A DNA stretch of 64,000 nucleotides. Origin: Microvirga rosea (lineage in GTDB: Bacteria > Pseudomonadota > Alphaproteobacteria > Rhizobiales > Beijerinckiaceae). The position numbers and the translations under genes are program-made. The DNA is taken from contig NZ_JAJDOP010000008.1 in the NCBI RefSeq assembly GCF_020595095.1, forward strand, positions 1 through 64,000. Reading direction: 5' to 3'. Positions 17,903-28,762 of the stretch are shown here, piece by piece; within the stretch, counting starts at the first letter, position 1; each line of letters begins with the position of its first letter. The notes under the pieces were generated by a model. That model searched no databases. It had not been told where the DNA came from and saw nothing but the letters and a program-made list of their open reading frames with translations.

Positions 17903-18891
17903 TAACAGGAGCCAGCTCACCCCTGCTACGCGTCGATAGTCTGCAAGTTCGTTTTGGATCGGGTAAAGACGCCGTAACGGCCGTCGACAATGCAAGCTTC
18001 AATATCGCCCCCGGTGAGGTGTTCGGTCTCGTCGGCGAATCGGGATCTGGTAAAAGCGCCACATGCCGTTCGCTCATCCGACTTTACGGAGGTTCGATAG
18101 CTTCGCTTCCCAAAGGCTCGATTACATTCAACGGTCGCGATCTCGTCAGATTGAGCGATAAGGAGTTGACAGAGATTAGGGGCGCCGAGATCGCGATGAT
18201 CTTTCAAGATCCTATGTCGGCCCTCAACCCGACCATGCGAATCGGAGATCAGATCGGAGAGAGTCTGCGACGTCATCAGAATTTAAGTTCGCGTGCTGCA
18301 CGTGAGCGGGCGCTCCATTTGCTCAGATCTGTCGGCGTCACTGCGCCGGAGCGACGCCTAGACAACTATCCACATCATTTCTCCGGTGGGATGCGCCAGC
18401 GTGTACTTATTGCACTCGCGCTGGCCTGCCGGCCCAAGCTGCTTATCGCGGACGAACCGACGACAGCTCTGGATGTGACGGTTCAACAGCAAATTCTAAG
18501 GCTGATTCTGGATCTTCGCCAACAGACGAATCTCGCAGTCCTTCTTGTGACTCACGATCTTGGGGTCGTTGCGCAGACATGTGATCGGGTCGCTGTCATG
18601 TATGCTGGCCGCATTGTGGAAACTGGAACCACGCGTCAAATCTTCCGCCGGCCAGCTCATCCATATACGCGCGCGCTCCTGAACGCTCTGCCTTCTTCTG
18701 CCGGGCGTAAAGACACGCTTGCACCGATCGAAGGCGAGCCGCCAAGCCTTGCTGCACCCCCTTCCGGATGTCGTTTCCATCCCCGCTGCCCGCTTGCCGT
18801 CGATGCCTGCAAGCAGGCAGAACATGTGTTGCGTGCGGTCGAGCCAGGCCACGAAAGCGCGTGCATCCGCGTAGGAGAGTTAGGATGCTGA
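17899..18891 (+). CDS. Peptide ABC transporter ATP-binding protein, DppD type (second system)
   Basis: ATPase of 330 aa from the ATG at 17899 that overlaps the permease stop (ATGA); a longer frame upstream is a shadow of the permease gene. It has Walker [11 protein letters not shown]-loop [12 protein letters not shown], signature FSGGMRQRV, Walker [13 protein letters not shown] and HDLGVVA. The C-terminal oligo_HPY domain is complete, with cysteines in [15 protein letters not shown]. Confidence 0.94.
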   Translation: MITGASSPLLRVDSLQVRFGSGKDAVTAVDNASFNIAPGEVFGLVGESGSGKSATCRSLIRLYGGSIASLPKGSITFNGRDLVRLSDKELTEIRGAEIAMIFQDPMSALNPTMRIGDQIGESLRRHQNLSSRAARERALHLLRSVGVTAPERRLDNYPHHFSGGMRQRVLIALALACRPKLLIADEPTTALDVTVQQQILRLILDLRQQTNLAVLLVTHDLGVVAQTCDRVAVMYAGRIVETGTTRQIFRRPAHPYTRALLNALPSSAGRKDTLAPIEGEPPSLAAPPSGCRFHPRCPLAVDACKQAEHVLRAVEPGHESACIRVGELGC

Positions 18892-19886
18892 TCGAGCCGC
18901 TTCTAGAAATTCGCGATGTCTCGAAAACCTTTCCGCAGCCGAGGACGCTGCTTGAGGTTCTGGCGCGCCAGCCAAAACGGACACTTCATGCGCTGCGTGG
19001 TGTGTCCCTGATGCTGAGACCCGGCGAGACGCTTGGGATCGTTGGCGAGAGCGGATGCGGAAAGAGCACTCTCGGGCGATGTTTAGCAGGTCTTCATACA
19101 CCGGAAGGCGGTGAAATTCTCTGGCGGCGACAGCCTCTCTCGGACATTCGCCGCGCGGACCGGAGCCGGCGTATCCAGATGGTATTTCAGGATCCTTATT
19201 CCTCCTTGAATCCCCGAATGACAATCGCTCAAATGCTGGACGAGGTTCTCTTTGTCCATGCACCGAGTATGTCGTCTGCCGAACGGCGTGATCGTACAGA
19301 TAGCTTGTTGCAGATGGTTGGCCTCTCGCCGGGCCTCAAGAACCGACTCCCGCATGCGTTCAGTGGCGGGCAGCGGCAGCGGATCAGTATCGCCCGTGCC
19401 CTGGCGCTTGAACCGGAGGTTCTGGTCGCGGATGAGCCGGTTTCAGCACTTGATGTGTCCGTCCAAGCTCAAATCATAAATCTACTTGAGAGTCTTCGAG
19501 AGAAGCTCGGCATCAGTATTATCTTCATTGCGCACGATTTGAACGTGGTTCGCCATATCAGTCATCGTGTCGCAGTGATGTATCTGGGTCAAATTGTTGA
19601 GACAGCCGCGACCGAGACGTTATTCGGTAATCCTCAGCACCCTTACACCCAGGCTTTGCTGTCGGCCATTCCGGTCCCGGATCCAGACATTCGCTCCTTG
19701 CAGGTGGGTGTTCAGGGCGAACTTCCGGACCCTCTTTCCCCGCCGCCAGGCTGTGGGTTCTCTACCCGATGTCCCTTCGTCATGGACAAGTGCGAGAAGC
19801 CTATTCCGGAGTTCTTTGACTCTGGCGGTGAGCATCACGTGAGATGCATTCGCGCGCATTCCTCAACTTTTTCCGTTCCTGCCTGA
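18885..19886 (+). CDS. Peptide ABC transporter ATP-binding protein, DppF type (second system)
   Basis: ATPase of 333 aa with Walker A GESGCGKST, Q-loop FQDPYSSLNPRM, signature FSGGQRQRI, Walker B VLVADEPVSALD and C-terminal GCGFSTRCPFVMDKC. The ATG at 18885 overlaps the previous gene by seven bases and has GGAG upstream (18874). It completes a full SBP-B-C-D-F importer on one strand. Confidence 0.94.
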   Translation: MLIEPLLEIRDVSKTFPQPRTLLEVLARQPKRTLHALRGVSLMLRPGETLGIVGESGCGKSTLGRCLAGLHTPEGGEILWRRQPLSDIRRADRSRRIQMVFQDPYSSLNPRMTIAQMLDEVLFVHAPSMSSAERRDRTDSLLQMVGLSPGLKNRLPHAFSGGQRQRISIARALALEPEVLVADEPVSALDVSVQAQIINLLESLREKLGISIIFIAHDLNVVRHISHRVAVMYLGQIVETAATETLFGNPQHPYTQALLSAIPVPDPDIRSLQVGVQGELPDPLSPPPGCGFSTRCPFVMDKCEKPIPEFFDSGGEHHVRCIRAHSSTFSVPA

Positions 19887-19905
19887 TGTAAAACAAGAGC
19901 GAACC

Positions 19906-20850
19906 GTGTTTTTCGAAACAACGACCTACTCTCAATCTGTCGGTGAAGAACTTCTTGCGTCTGCGCTCGACCAGTTCGGCTCGGCCGGGCTGGAACGTGA
20001 TCATATGGCGCTGACACTTCTTCTATACTCGGGAAGGCTTTCCGATGCTGACAATCCCGTGACAAGTCCGCAGGGTTATGCAGCCTCGGGCGAACGCCCA
20101 TTTTATCCCTGCAGCGTCGTAAAGATGTTTTACCTCGTTGCTGCGCAGGCGGCGATAGAGGAGGGGAAGGTGGAGAACCACTCAGAGCTCGAGCGTGCGA
20201 TGCACGATATGATTCGATGGTCCAGTAATACAGCAACGAACTACATTATCGACCTAGTCACTGATACGACCGGAGATACCCTTCTTCAGGGGGATGAGTT
20301 CGTAAATTGGGTCGACAAGCGAAACGCCATAAACCGCTTTTTCCGTGAGTTCAAACGTCCGGAATACGAAGGCATCAATGTGTGCCAGAAGCTCATGGAC
20401 GACGAGAGGTACGGTCGAGAGAAGTTGTTTGCCACGTTGAACGGTAACAATCACAATCGTCTGACGACCAATGCGTCGGCCTATCTTCTTCATGAGATCA
20501 TGGCCGGGCGTGCGGTTTCCAAAAGCGCATCCAAGGGCATGTCGGAAATGCTTGAACGCCCGCTGGATGTGGATTTTAAGCAGCGTCCGGGAGCGCAGGT
20601 TTGCGGCTATCTCGGAGATGGCCTGCCCCCCGGAGCCAAGCTTTGGTCCAAAGCGGGCTGGACTGGGTGGACCGGCGATCCGGCGGCAAGTTACAGGCGC
20701 CACGACGCAGCATATGTCGAACTGAGTGATGATCTGGCTTTCACCCTCGTGGTCTTTACGGAGGGAAAGCGAATGTCCGAGAGTACCGAGGTGCTCCCCG
20801 GAATCGCGTCTTTGGCATGCAGGATCATCACTCACCATAGGCAGAAATGA
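19906..20850 (+). CDS. Class A beta-lactamase-fold serine hydrolase, apparently cytoplasmic
   Basis: The 314-aa protein has S70-V-V-K73, S106-S-N108 (SDN box) and K249-A-G251 (KTG box) in the order of class A beta-lactamases (Beta-lactamase2 family). There is no signal peptide, and a block of about 60 residues (roughly 118-180) replaces a normal omega loop, so I cannot place the deacylating Glu. It starts at GTG 19906, 19 bp after the ATPase gene. Its place behind a peptide importer suggests hydrolysis of an imported amide or peptide in the cytoplasm, not antibiotic resistance. Confidence 0.82.
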   Translation: MFFETTTYSQSVGEELLASALDQFGSAGLERDHMALTLLLYSGRLSDADNPVTSPQGYAASGERPFYPCSVVKMFYLVAAQAAIEEGKVENHSELERAMHDMIRWSSNTATNYIIDLVTDTTGDTLLQGDEFVNWVDKRNAINRFFREFKRPEYEGINVCQKLMDDERYGREKLFATLNGNNHNRLTTNASAYLLHEIMAGRAVSKSASKGMSEMLERPLDVDFKQRPGAQVCGYLGDGLPPGAKLWSKAGWTGWTGDPAASYRRHDAAYVELSDDLAFTLVVFTEGKRMSESTEVLPGIASLACRIITHHRQK

Positions 20851-20996
20851 CCTGAGCCATGGATGTGTTCTCGCCCGAATGAGGACTTTTGAATGGGACG
20901 GCACACAGCATTCGAGACGGGATGTTTGTTCGACGCTCGCGCTATAGCGACAGGTTCCTGCGGATTGCCGCTTCTCGATGATGAGGCCGTCATTTA

Positions 20997-22235
20997 ATGC
21001 GCTACGATGTGATGATCCTTGGTGCGGGCGCCATAGGCGTTTCGACCGCACTTCATCTGCAATCTCGTGGTCGCTCGGTGTGTTTGATCGATCGCCGCGC
21101 GCCGGGGGAAGAAACCAGTTATGGAAATGCAGGACTTATCGAGCGCGCGAGCGTAATCCCTTATGCAATGCCAAGACGGCTATCGACCCTCCTACGCTAC
21201 AGTTTGAATCGTGCGCCGGATGTCCGCTATAGCCCGTTGCACCTTGCAAAAATGGGAGGATGGCTTTTTCAATATTGGCGGCATTCATCACGGGAAGGAT
21301 TGCTTCGTGCAACGAAAGCGATGCTGCCGCTGATCGAAAGCTGTGTCGTGGAACATGATTATCTCATCGGGCAGGCACGGCTTGAGCATCTCGTAAACCG
21401 CAAGGGTTGGATCGAGGTTTTTAGAACGGAAAAGGGCCGCGAGGCCGCTTTGATCTCTGCGGAGAGCGCCGCGAAGTATGGCGTCCACTATGATGTGCTC
21501 GATCAGACTCAGCTCAGAGCCCAGGAACCGCACCTTCTTCAGGCGCCGATTGGAGGCGTTCATTGGCGTGAGCCAACCACAGTTTCGGATCCTGGTGCTC
21601 TCGTAAAGGGCTACGCTTCCTTGTTTGAGCAGCGTGGGGGGCGAATGGCCATCGGCGATGCCCGCTCTCTGATGCGTAGCGGAGACGCATGGGTCGTCAG
21701 GACAAGTGAAGGGCCGATAACCTGTAGGCAAGCCGTTGTTGCACTGGGGCCGTGGTCGGATCAGATTTTCAGGCCGCTTGGCTATCGATTTCCGCTGGCG
21801 GTGAAGCGTGGCTACCACATGCATTATGAGAAGCCTGAAGAAGTCGAGTTGGGCTGCCCGATCCTGGATTTCGAAGGTGGATATGTCCTTGCGCCGATGA
21901 CGAGAGGCATACGCCTGACAACGGGTGTCGAACTCGCGGGTTCTGATGCAAAGGAGAATTGGCGACAGGTCGATCAAGCCGAAGCCCTTGCGCGCAAACT
22001 CGTTCCCTTAGGCGCGCGCGTCGATCCGAAGCCGTGGCTCGGACGAAGGCCGTGCCTGCCCGATATGCGGCCTATCATTGGGAGCGCTCCCGACCATTCG
22101 GGCCTGTGGTTCTCTTTCGGACACGCCCATCATGGGCTTACTCTTGGTCCCGCATCCGGACGTCTCCTTGCCGAGATCATGACGGGAGAAGCACCCTTCT
22201 GCGATCCTACGCCCTACCGAGCCGACCGCTTTTGA
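20997..22235 (+). CDS. Second DadA-like FAD-dependent oxidoreductase
   Basis: The 412-aa protein begins with VMILGAGAIGVSTALHLQSR and SYGNAGLIERASVIP, the DadA/DAO layout, and ends with FGHAHHGLTLGPASGRLLAE. It resembles the enzyme at 13245-14501 in layout but differs across most of its length, so it is not a recent duplicate. It lies 146 bp after the class A-like hydrolase and probably belongs to the same transcript. The substrate is likely another D-amino acid or amine from the same imported compound. Confidence 0.87.
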   Translation: MRYDVMILGAGAIGVSTALHLQSRGRSVCLIDRRAPGEETSYGNAGLIERASVIPYAMPRRLSTLLRYSLNRAPDVRYSPLHLAKMGGWLFQYWRHSSREGLLRATKAMLPLIESCVVEHDYLIGQARLEHLVNRKGWIEVFRTEKGREAALISAESAAKYGVHYDVLDQTQLRAQEPHLLQAPIGGVHWREPTTVSDPGALVKGYASLFEQRGGRMAIGDARSLMRSGDAWVVRTSEGPITCRQAVVALGPWSDQIFRPLGYRFPLAVKRGYHMHYEKPEEVELGCPILDFEGGYVLAPMTRGIRLTTGVELAGSDAKENWRQVDQAEALARKLVPLGARVDPKPWLGRRPCLPDMRPIIGSAPDHSGLWFSFGHAHHGLTLGPASGRLLAEIMTGEAPFCDPTPYRADRF

Positions 22236-22419
22236 GGCGATGTGAGAAAAGCCATCTGGTGATCAGATCTGAAGCAGGCAGCTTAAGGGAATAGTATCTC
22301 TCTTCGACATTCACAAGGTGGAAAAGTTACTTCGTTGTCTTTAAGTTGATGTTTTTATTTGCTTTTCCCTAGCCTAAGAAGGCGCCTCTCCCCAGATTTC
22401 ACAGGCTTTCTGCGACAGG

Positions 22420-22447
22420 TTGACTCTACGGCATGTGAGAACATAAT
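22420..22447 (+). promoter_or_regulatory. Promoter of the imuA-imuB-dnaE2 operon
   Basis: TTGACT (22420-22425) and CATAAT (22442-22447), spaced by 16 bases, make a good sigma-70-type promoter. The -10 box is covered by the LexA site. Confidence 0.6.
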
Positions 22448-22453
22448 AGGAAC
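22439..22453. promoter_or_regulatory. LexA box (alphaproteobacterial SOS box)
   Basis: GAACATAATAGGAAC is an exact GAAC-N7-GAAC direct repeat, the known LexA site of Rhizobiales and Rhodobacterales. It overlaps the -10 box and lies 36 bp before imuA. LexA bound here would block transcription until DNA damage. Confidence 0.85.
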
Positions 22454-22488
22454 ATCGACACATTGCGAACAATGAGGGTGCAAGGCGC

Positions 22489-23241
22489 ATGCGGGCCAGG
22501 CAACAGACAGTGCTTGCCGAGTTACGGCATCAGCTTGAAAGCCTTGGCGCCGGTTCTGTGCGAAAGCATCATCTACCGTTTGGCCTTAAGGAACTTGATG
22601 CTCATCTTCCCGGTTGCGGGCTGTCCCGTGGCGCGTTGCATGAAGTGATTGAAGGTGGCATGGCGGCTGAGTTTGCCGGTTCTGCGACCCTGTTCGTGGC
22701 CGGCATTGCAGCCCGTCTCAAAGGGCCGGTGCTGTGGTGTCTTAACCGGCGAGATCTGTTTGCCCCCAGCCTCGCGGGAGCCGGCCTTCACCCTGATCGC
22801 ATCATTTATGCGGAGGCCTTTCGCGAGCGCGACATTCTTCCCAGCATGGAGGAGGGACTTCGCGAGAAAGGCCTGGCTGCGGTCATCGGCGAGGTGACGC
22901 GGCTTGGTCTGACATCCTCGCGGCGTCTCCAATTGGCAGCGGAATCCTCCGGTGTCACGGCTCTTGCCCTGCGTCGTTGGTGGACTGTTGCCGAGAAGGA
23001 GCTAACCATTCTTCCCACGGCCGCTGTCACACGCTGGCGGATATCACCCTTCACATCTCAGGCGCCGCCCGCACCAGGATTAGGCCGTGCTCGATGGCAC
23101 GTCGAACTCCTGCGCTGCCGTGGCGGCGAACCCCGTTCCTGGATTGTCGAGGCCTGCGATGCGAAGGGTCGTCTCGCTTTACCTGCCGACTTGGCCAACC
23201 GATCGGATCCGCCGCAAGTTCGGCGATCCGCCACGGGATAA
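22489..23241 (+). CDS. imuA: ImuA, RecA/SulA-related SOS mutagenesis protein
   Basis: The 250-aa protein shows ImuA features: FGLKELDAHLPGCGLSRGAL near residue 30 and a degenerate RecA-like core (ATLFVAGIAARLKGPVLWCL, then GLTSSRRLQLAAESSGVTAL). ImuA works with ImuB and DnaE2 in error-prone bypass. A GAGGG lies upstream of the ATG. The gene overlaps imuB by 83 bp. Confidence 0.9.
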   Translation: MRARQQTVLAELRHQLESLGAGSVRKHHLPFGLKELDAHLPGCGLSRGALHEVIEGGMAAEFAGSATLFVAGIAARLKGPVLWCLNRRDLFAPSLAGAGLHPDRIIYAEAFRERDILPSMEEGLREKGLAAVIGEVTRLGLTSSRRLQLAAESSGVTALALRRWWTVAEKELTILPTAAVTRWRISPFTSQAPPAPGLGRARWHVELLRCRGGEPRSWIVEACDAKGRLALPADLANRSDPPQVRRSATG

Positions 23242-24664
23242 GCCGCTTGTCACGGTGGCGACTGAGGGCTCTCGGCGGCTTCTTGTGGGTGTCGACCAGG
23301 CCGCGCATGCGCTGGGTCTGAGGCGCGGCCAAACCCTGACCCATGCTCAGGCGTTGGTGCCGGATCTGCATGTGATCGATGCGACCCCTGAGGAAGACGA
23401 GGCTTCGCTTCTCGACCTAGCCCGCTGGTGCATCGGCTATTCGCCTATCGTGGCCCCCGATCCTCCGGATGGGATCTGGATCGACATTGCCGGTTCCGCT
23501 CACCTGTTTGGAGGCGAGGAAGCGCTTGTCGATGACGTGATGAAGCGTCTGACGGCTCAGGGGATCCAGGCGATGGCCTGCGTGGCGGATGCGCCGGGCG
23601 CAGCCTGGGCTGTCGCCCGCTTCAGCATCATGAATGTCGTTCCTCCTGGACGATCCGTCGACGCTGTCGCCACGCTGCCGGTGGCGGCACTGCGTTTGCC
23701 GAGCAAGACTGTGGAGGCCTTGCATCGTCTTGGCGTTGAGCGTGTGGGTCAGCTGGCCAGCATGCCGCGAGGGCCGATGGTGCGCAGGTTCGGACGAGAA
23801 ACGGCTCTGCGGCTCGATCAGGCGTTTGGGCATGTCTTCGAGCCGCTCAATCCCCTCATGCCCAAGGAATTGCCGTCCAAACGCCTCGTATTCGCTGATC
23901 CGATCGGCAGGCTCGAGGATCTGCAGGACGTAGTAAGGCGTCTGGCAGATGCACTATGCCAGACGCTGGAGAAAACAGCCCAGGGGGTGCGCCGGCTCGA
24001 TTTGATTGTCGAGCGGGTGGACAAGCGCAGCATCGCCCTACGGGTCGGCACCGCAAAAGCAACGCGGGATGCCAAGCATCTCGCCAAGCTCTTTGATGAG
24101 CGCTTGCAGACGATTGATCCAGGTTTCGGCATTGATGCCGTAACCCTCTTCGCGAGCAAAATTGAACCTCTGAACGAACAGCAAATGCAGGCAAGGGGTG
24201 TCGGGGGCGAGGGCGAAAATGATGTGGACTTAAGCCATCTGGTAGACCGTCTTGGCGCTCGGCTCGGAACCAGACGCATTTATCGCCTCGCTCCGGTCGA
24301 GAGCCATTTGCCGGAACGCTCCATGCGGCAGATCTCACCACTGGCGCCGCCAACCGGGCAGACCTGGCCCGAGATCCTGCCCCGTCCGACCCGGCTGATT
24401 GATCCACCGGAGCCGGTCACAGCGACGGCATTGCTTCCCGATCACCCGCCAAAGTTCTTTGTCTGGCGGAAAATCCGGCATCGCGTAGTCCATGCCGATG
24501 GTCCTGAGCGGATTACAGGAGAATGGTGGCGCAGCGACAAGGAGCGTACCTTGCTGCGGGATTACTATCGGGTCGAGGATGAGAAGGGCGGCCGGTTCTG
24601 GATCTTCCGCGACGCACCAGCCGACCAGGGCGGACGCTGGTGGCTGCATGGGCTCTTCGCATGA
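23159..24664 (+). CDS. imuB: ImuB, Y-family polymerase-like adaptor of the SOS mutasome
   Basis: Protein of 501 aa from [20 protein letters not shown]. The start replaces the catalytic DxD segment of active Y-family polymerases, as known for ImuB, which is an inactive hub that binds the beta clamp, ImuA and DnaE2. Little-finger and C-terminal ImuB regions follow, ending WWLHGLFA. The frame is open further upstream, but that part is a shadow of imuA, so I start at ATG 23159. It overlaps dnaE2 by ATGA. Confidence 0.93.
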   Translation: MRRVVSLYLPTWPTDRIRRKFGDPPRDKPLVTVATEGSRRLLVGVDQAAHALGLRRGQTLTHAQALVPDLHVIDATPEEDEASLLDLARWCIGYSPIVAPDPPDGIWIDIAGSAHLFGGEEALVDDVMKRLTAQGIQAMACVADAPGAAWAVARFSIMNVVPPGRSVDAVATLPVAALRLPSKTVEALHRLGVERVGQLASMPRGPMVRRFGRETALRLDQAFGHVFEPLNPLMPKELPSKRLVFADPIGRLEDLQDVVRRLADALCQTLEKTAQGVRRLDLIVERVDKRSIALRVGTAKATRDAKHLAKLFDERLQTIDPGFGIDAVTLFASKIEPLNEQQMQARGVGGEGENDVDLSHLVDRLGARLGTRRIYRLAPVESHLPERSMRQISPLAPPTGQTWPEILPRPTRLIDPPEPVTATALLPDHPPKFFVWRKIRHRVVHADGPERITGEWWRSDKERTLLRDYYRVEDEKGGRFWIFRDAPADQGGRWWLHGLFA

Positions 24665-27600
24665 CTTTCTATGCGGAGCTTCAAGTCACGACGCATTTCT
24701 CGTTCCTGCGCGGCGCATCGAGCCCCGCTGAGCTCTTTGAACAGGCAAAGCTCCTTGGTATTTCAGCCCTCGGAATCGTCGACCGCAATTCGCTAGCCGG
24801 CATTGTGCGGGCCTATGAGGCTGCCAGGGAAACAGGTGTACGTCTCATTGTCGGCTGCCGTCTTGATCTGATCGACGGCACGTCGCTGCTGGTCTATCCG
24901 ACAGACCGTGCAGCCTACTCCCGATTGTGCCGCTTGCTGAGCCTTGGAAAGGCGCGTGCCGGTAAGGGCAAGTGCTCTCTGACCTGGGACGACATCGAGG
25001 CCTGGAACGAGGGACTTCTCGCGATCCTGCTCGGGGATGAGGCCAACGAGACCCTCACCGCCAACCTCACGCGCTTAAGGCAAGTGTTTCAGGGCCGCGG
25101 CTACATGGCCTTGATCCGCCGCTTTGCGATAAACGAACATTGGCGCCTTTGGCAGGTGGAGCAGGTAGCGCAAGCGGCAAAGGTGCCAACTGTTGCTATA
25201 GGCGATGTGCTCTATCATCATCCTTCCCGTCGCATGTTGCAGGATGTCGCCTCCTGTATTCGCCAGGGCTGTACCATTGATGAAGCTGGCTTTCGGCTGG
25301 AGCGCCATGCCGACCGTTACCTCAAGGACCCGGGCGAGATGGCACGGCTGTTCGAGCGCCACCCGGAGGCTTTGGCGCGCACGCGCGAGATCATGGACCG
25401 CTGCGGTTTCTCTTTGGATGAGCTACGCTATCAATATCCGTCCGAGACCGAGCCCGGTGAAACGGCCCAGGAGAAGCTTGAACGGCTGACTTGGGACGGG
25501 GCGAAGCATCGATTTCCGGGGGGCCTTCCAGATAATGTCGCCGCACAACTCCGGCATGAGCTGACGCTGATCGAGAGCCTGGGCTATGCGCCTTACTTTC
25601 TGACCGTCCATTCCATCGTCAGCTTCGCCCGTTCCCAAGATATCCTGTGCCAGGGCCGAGGCTCAGCAGCCAACTCCGCCGTCTGCTATGTTCTCGGCAT
25701 CACCTCGATCGATCCGGTCCGCTCGGGTCTCCTGTTCGAGCGCTTCATCTCCCAGGAGCGCAATGAGCCGCCTGATATCGATGTGGACTTCGAGCATGAG
25801 CGCCGGGAAGAGGTGATCCAGTGGATCTATGACACCTATGGCCGTCATCGGGCGGCATTGACGGCGGTCGTGAGCTGCTATCGCACCCGCGGCGCCGTGC
25901 GGGAGGTCGGCAAGGCTTTAGGGGTGCCAGAGGATGTCACGAGTGCTCTGGCCGGGATCGTCTGGGGTTGGAACAACGACGGCGTCAGCGAGCAGGATAT
26001 CAAGGAACTCAAACTCAACCTGAGCGATCCGCGCCTGCGTTTGACCTTGGATCTGGCCAAGGAGCTGATCGGTGCGCCGCGCCACCTCTCACAACACCCC
26101 GGGGGCTTTGTTCTCACACAGGAGCGCCTTGATGATTTGGTGCCGATCGAGCCCGCCGCCATGGAGAACCGGCAGGTCATTGAATGGGACAAGAACGATA
26201 TCGAGATCCTCAAATTCATGAAGGTGGATGTGCTGGGCCTTGGCATGCTCGGTTGCATGCGACGGACCTTCGAATTGCTCAAGGATCATAAGCGCGTCGA
26301 TCTCGACCTCGCGCGGATTCCTTCCGAAGACCCCGATACCTACGCCATGATCAGGCGCGCCGACACGGTTGGTGTCTTCCAGATCGAAAGCCGAGCGCAG
26401 ATGGCCATGCTGCCGCGCATGAAGCCCAGAACCTTTTATGATCTGGTGATCGAGGTGGCCATCGTTCGGCCGGGGCCGATTCAGGGCGATATGGTGCACC
26501 CCTATATCCGCCGGCGGGAGGGCAGGGAGCCGGAGACATATCCCAAGCCTGAGCTCAAGCGGGTTCTCGGTAAGACTTTGGGGGTGCCGCTTTTCCAAGA
26601 GCAGGCTATGCGCGTTGCCATCGAATGCGCCGGCTTTACGCCTTCTGAAGCCGATCAGCTGCGCCGGGCGATGGCAACCTTCAAGTTCAAGGGCGACGTG
26701 TCGAAGTTCCAGACTAAGCTCACGCAAGGTATGCTGGCGCGCGGCTACACACAGGAATTCGCCGAGCGTATCTTCAAGCAGCTCGAGGGCTTCGGTTCCT
26801 ACGGCTTTCCCGAAAGCCACGCCGCTTCCTTTGCCTTACTTGCCTATGCCTCCTCTTGGATGAAGTGCCATCATCCGGACGTGTTTTGCTGCGCACTGCT
26901 CAACTCCCAGCCCATGGGCTTTTATGCACCGGCGCAGCTCATCAGAGACGCTCAGCAACATGACGTCGAAGTTCGCCCCGTCGATATCAATCACTCTCGC
27001 TGGGATTGCACCTTGGAAGAGACGGAGAGGGAAGGGCGGTTTGCCGTGCGACTTGGTTTCCGCATGGTGCGAGGCCTCACCAATTCTGATGGAGGTGAGA
27101 TCCCTCTAATGAGAGCAGACCAGCCCTATACCTCTCTTGAGGAGTTCTTCCGGCGAGTACACATTCCGGTATCCGCTTTGGAAAGATTGGCGGAGGCCGA
27201 CGCATTCGGTTCTCTCAAATTGAGCCGCCGTGATGCATTATGGGTGATCAAAGGGTTGAGTGATGAGCCGCTGCCGCTCTTTGCTGCTGCGGACGGTATG
27301 ACACCGAAGCCTGAGGTGGTTGAACCGAACGTAGACCTCATTCCCATGACAGAAGGAGGCGAAGTCGTTGAGGATTATCGATCAAAGGGGATGACGCTGC
27401 GAAAGCACCCCGTATTCTTCCTGCGCAATGATTTGGAAAAGCAACAAGTTGTACCTTGCTCTTATCTGAAGCAGGCCCGCAATGGTTGGACAGTGACGGT
27501 CGCGGGGCTGGTGCTCGTACGTCAAAAACCAGGTTCAGCCCGAGGCGTTACCTTCATGACCATGGAGGACGAGACGGATGTGGCAAACATTGTGATTTGG

Positions 27601-27834
27601 CCGGATTTATTCGAGAGGCAGCGGCGTCTGATCCTGACCAATGGCATGCTTGGATGCCGTGGCCGGGTTCAGCGGGAAGGCCAGGTGATCCACGTCATCG
27701 CGCAGTGGTTCATCGATTACTCGGATCTTCTGCGCAGTGTCGGCCAGCGAGGAGGCGGTCAGCAGCCAGATTCCTTGGTGGTGTCATCGAGCGGGGTTTC
27801 GGGAATCCAGGTGAAATCACGGAATTTCAAGTAA
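24661..27834 (+). CDS. dnaE2: DnaE2 error-prone DNA polymerase III alpha subunit
   Basis: Protein of 1057 aa starting [20 protein letters not shown] at the ATG that overlaps the imuB stop. It has an N-terminal PHP domain, the C-family palm with PDIDVDF (371-377) as the first catalytic aspartates and [10 protein letters not shown] for the third, a helix-hairpin-helix region and a C-terminal OB fold ([14 protein letters not shown]). DnaE2 is the catalytic polymerase of SOS-induced translesion synthesis. The length and order of the cassette are standard. Confidence 0.96.
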   Translation: MTFYAELQVTTHFSFLRGASSPAELFEQAKLLGISALGIVDRNSLAGIVRAYEAARETGVRLIVGCRLDLIDGTSLLVYPTDRAAYSRLCRLLSLGKARAGKGKCSLTWDDIEAWNEGLLAILLGDEANETLTANLTRLRQVFQGRGYMALIRRFAINEHWRLWQVEQVAQAAKVPTVAIGDVLYHHPSRRMLQDVASCIRQGCTIDEAGFRLERHADRYLKDPGEMARLFERHPEALARTREIMDRCGFSLDELRYQYPSETEPGETAQEKLERLTWDGAKHRFPGGLPDNVAAQLRHELTLIESLGYAPYFLTVHSIVSFARSQDILCQGRGSAANSAVCYVLGITSIDPVRSGLLFERFISQERNEPPDIDVDFEHERREEVIQWIYDTYGRHRAALTAVVSCYRTRGAVREVGKALGVPEDVTSALAGIVWGWNNDGVSEQDIKELKLNLSDPRLRLTLDLAKELIGAPRHLSQHPGGFVLTQERLDDLVPIEPAAMENRQVIEWDKNDIEILKFMKVDVLGLGMLGCMRRTFELLKDHKRVDLDLARIPSEDPDTYAMIRRADTVGVFQIESRAQMAMLPRMKPRTFYDLVIEVAIVRPGPIQGDMVHPYIRRREGREPETYPKPELKRVLGKTLGVPLFQEQAMRVAIECAGFTPSEADQLRRAMATFKFKGDVSKFQTKLTQGMLARGYTQEFAERIFKQLEGFGSYGFPESHAASFALLAYASSWMKCHHPDVFCCALLNSQPMGFYAPAQLIRDAQQHDVEVRPVDINHSRWDCTLEETEREGRFAVRLGFRMVRGLTNSDGGEIPLMRADQPYTSLEEFFRRVHIPVSALERLAEADAFGSLKLSRRDALWVIKGLSDEPLPLFAAADGMTPKPEVVEPNVDLIPMTEGGEVVEDYRSKGMTLRKHPVFFLRNDLEKQQVVPCSYLKQARNGWTVTVAGLVLVRQKPGSARGVTFMTMEDETDVANIVIWPDLFERQRRLILTNGMLGCRGRVQREGQVIHVIAQWFIDYSDLLRSVGQRGGGQQPDSLVVSSSGVSGIQVKSRNFK

Positions 27835-28408
27835 GGAACTAACTTGAGTGACGATGTCGTGAGACTGCTCCTGTTTAGCTACCTGTGGAAACGAATATTC
27901 GCAAATTTCGGGTGAGCTACTTGCAATAGTTCAGTCCTGTACCGACAAGCCCGGCCTGTGCTTTAGGCTTTTTATTTCTGACGGCCCCCGATGAGCTTTT
28001 CCACCTTTGCGCCTTGCCGCTTTCAGGTCCAATAGCGCGGTGCTGATCAGGTTTTGACTTACGCTCAACTGTTGGCCGATTTTCGCCACTACAGGACACT
28101 TGGCGGCATCTGTATCTACCGCCTTGCCAACAACCTGATGAGGGGGCTCACAACAGATCCTTGATAAGATAATGGAGGAGGCTAGCCACTGATTCGTGAT
28201 GTCGTGCAGGTGCGGGACGAGCTTGGCAATTCCTGCTCTATCGGGGTGATGTGGCTAGGCTTCACTTATGTGAGTGAGCGATCCTCATATCCAGGCGAAA
28301 ACGAGCCGTGATGCAGTGTGCTTCTCCTTCTGCATCGGCCAAGGCTCGCTGGTTTCATCCTCCAGCGGAGCCTTTTTCTATTACCCGATACTCAGGAATG
28401 CACCCATA
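27835..28408. other. Intergenic stretch without recognised gene
   Basis: About 570 bp between dnaE2 and the response regulator. No frame on either strand gives a convincing product. The response-regulator frame is open back to 28274, but that part does not resemble a receiver domain. Confidence 0.4.
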
Positions 28409-28762
28409 ATGGCTCAGCCCTGCTGCATGATCGTTGAAGATCAGGTTCTGATCGGCATGTCCATGGAAGCCTCCCTGGAGGAAGCCGGATTCACTGTGGC
28501 GGGACCGTTCACGAGCTGCGCGCAGGCGCTGGAATGGCTAGAGCACAACAGCCCCGACCTCGCTATCCTCGACATCATGATCAAGGATGGAACAAGTTTG
28601 CAGATTGCCCGTGAACTGAAGAACCGGGGCATCCCCTTCACGGTCTATTCGGGTCTGCCGCCCAAAGCCGAGGGCCCGCCGGAGCTGCGCGGCGCTCCCT
28701 GGCTTGAGAAGCCTGTCAGCCGCGAGATATTGGCCAGCACGCTGAGATCAATCCAGGCCTGA
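28409..28762 (+). CDS. Single-domain response regulator
   Basis: The 117-aa receiver domain has acidic pair E10-D11, phosphoacceptor Asp55 (LAILDIMIKDG), Ser81 in VYSG and Lys101 in WLEKPV. There is no output domain. It begins at ATG 28409 with AGGA upstream. Stand-alone receivers of this type are common in Methylobacteriaceae and relatives and often act as phosphate shuttles. The histidine kinase at 30689 is the nearest possible partner. Confidence 0.85.
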   Translation: MAQPCCMIVEDQVLIGMSMEASLEEAGFTVAGPFTSCAQALEWLEHNSPDLAILDIMIKDGTSLQIARELKNRGIPFTVYSGLPPKAEGPPELRGAPWLEKPVSREILASTLRSIQA

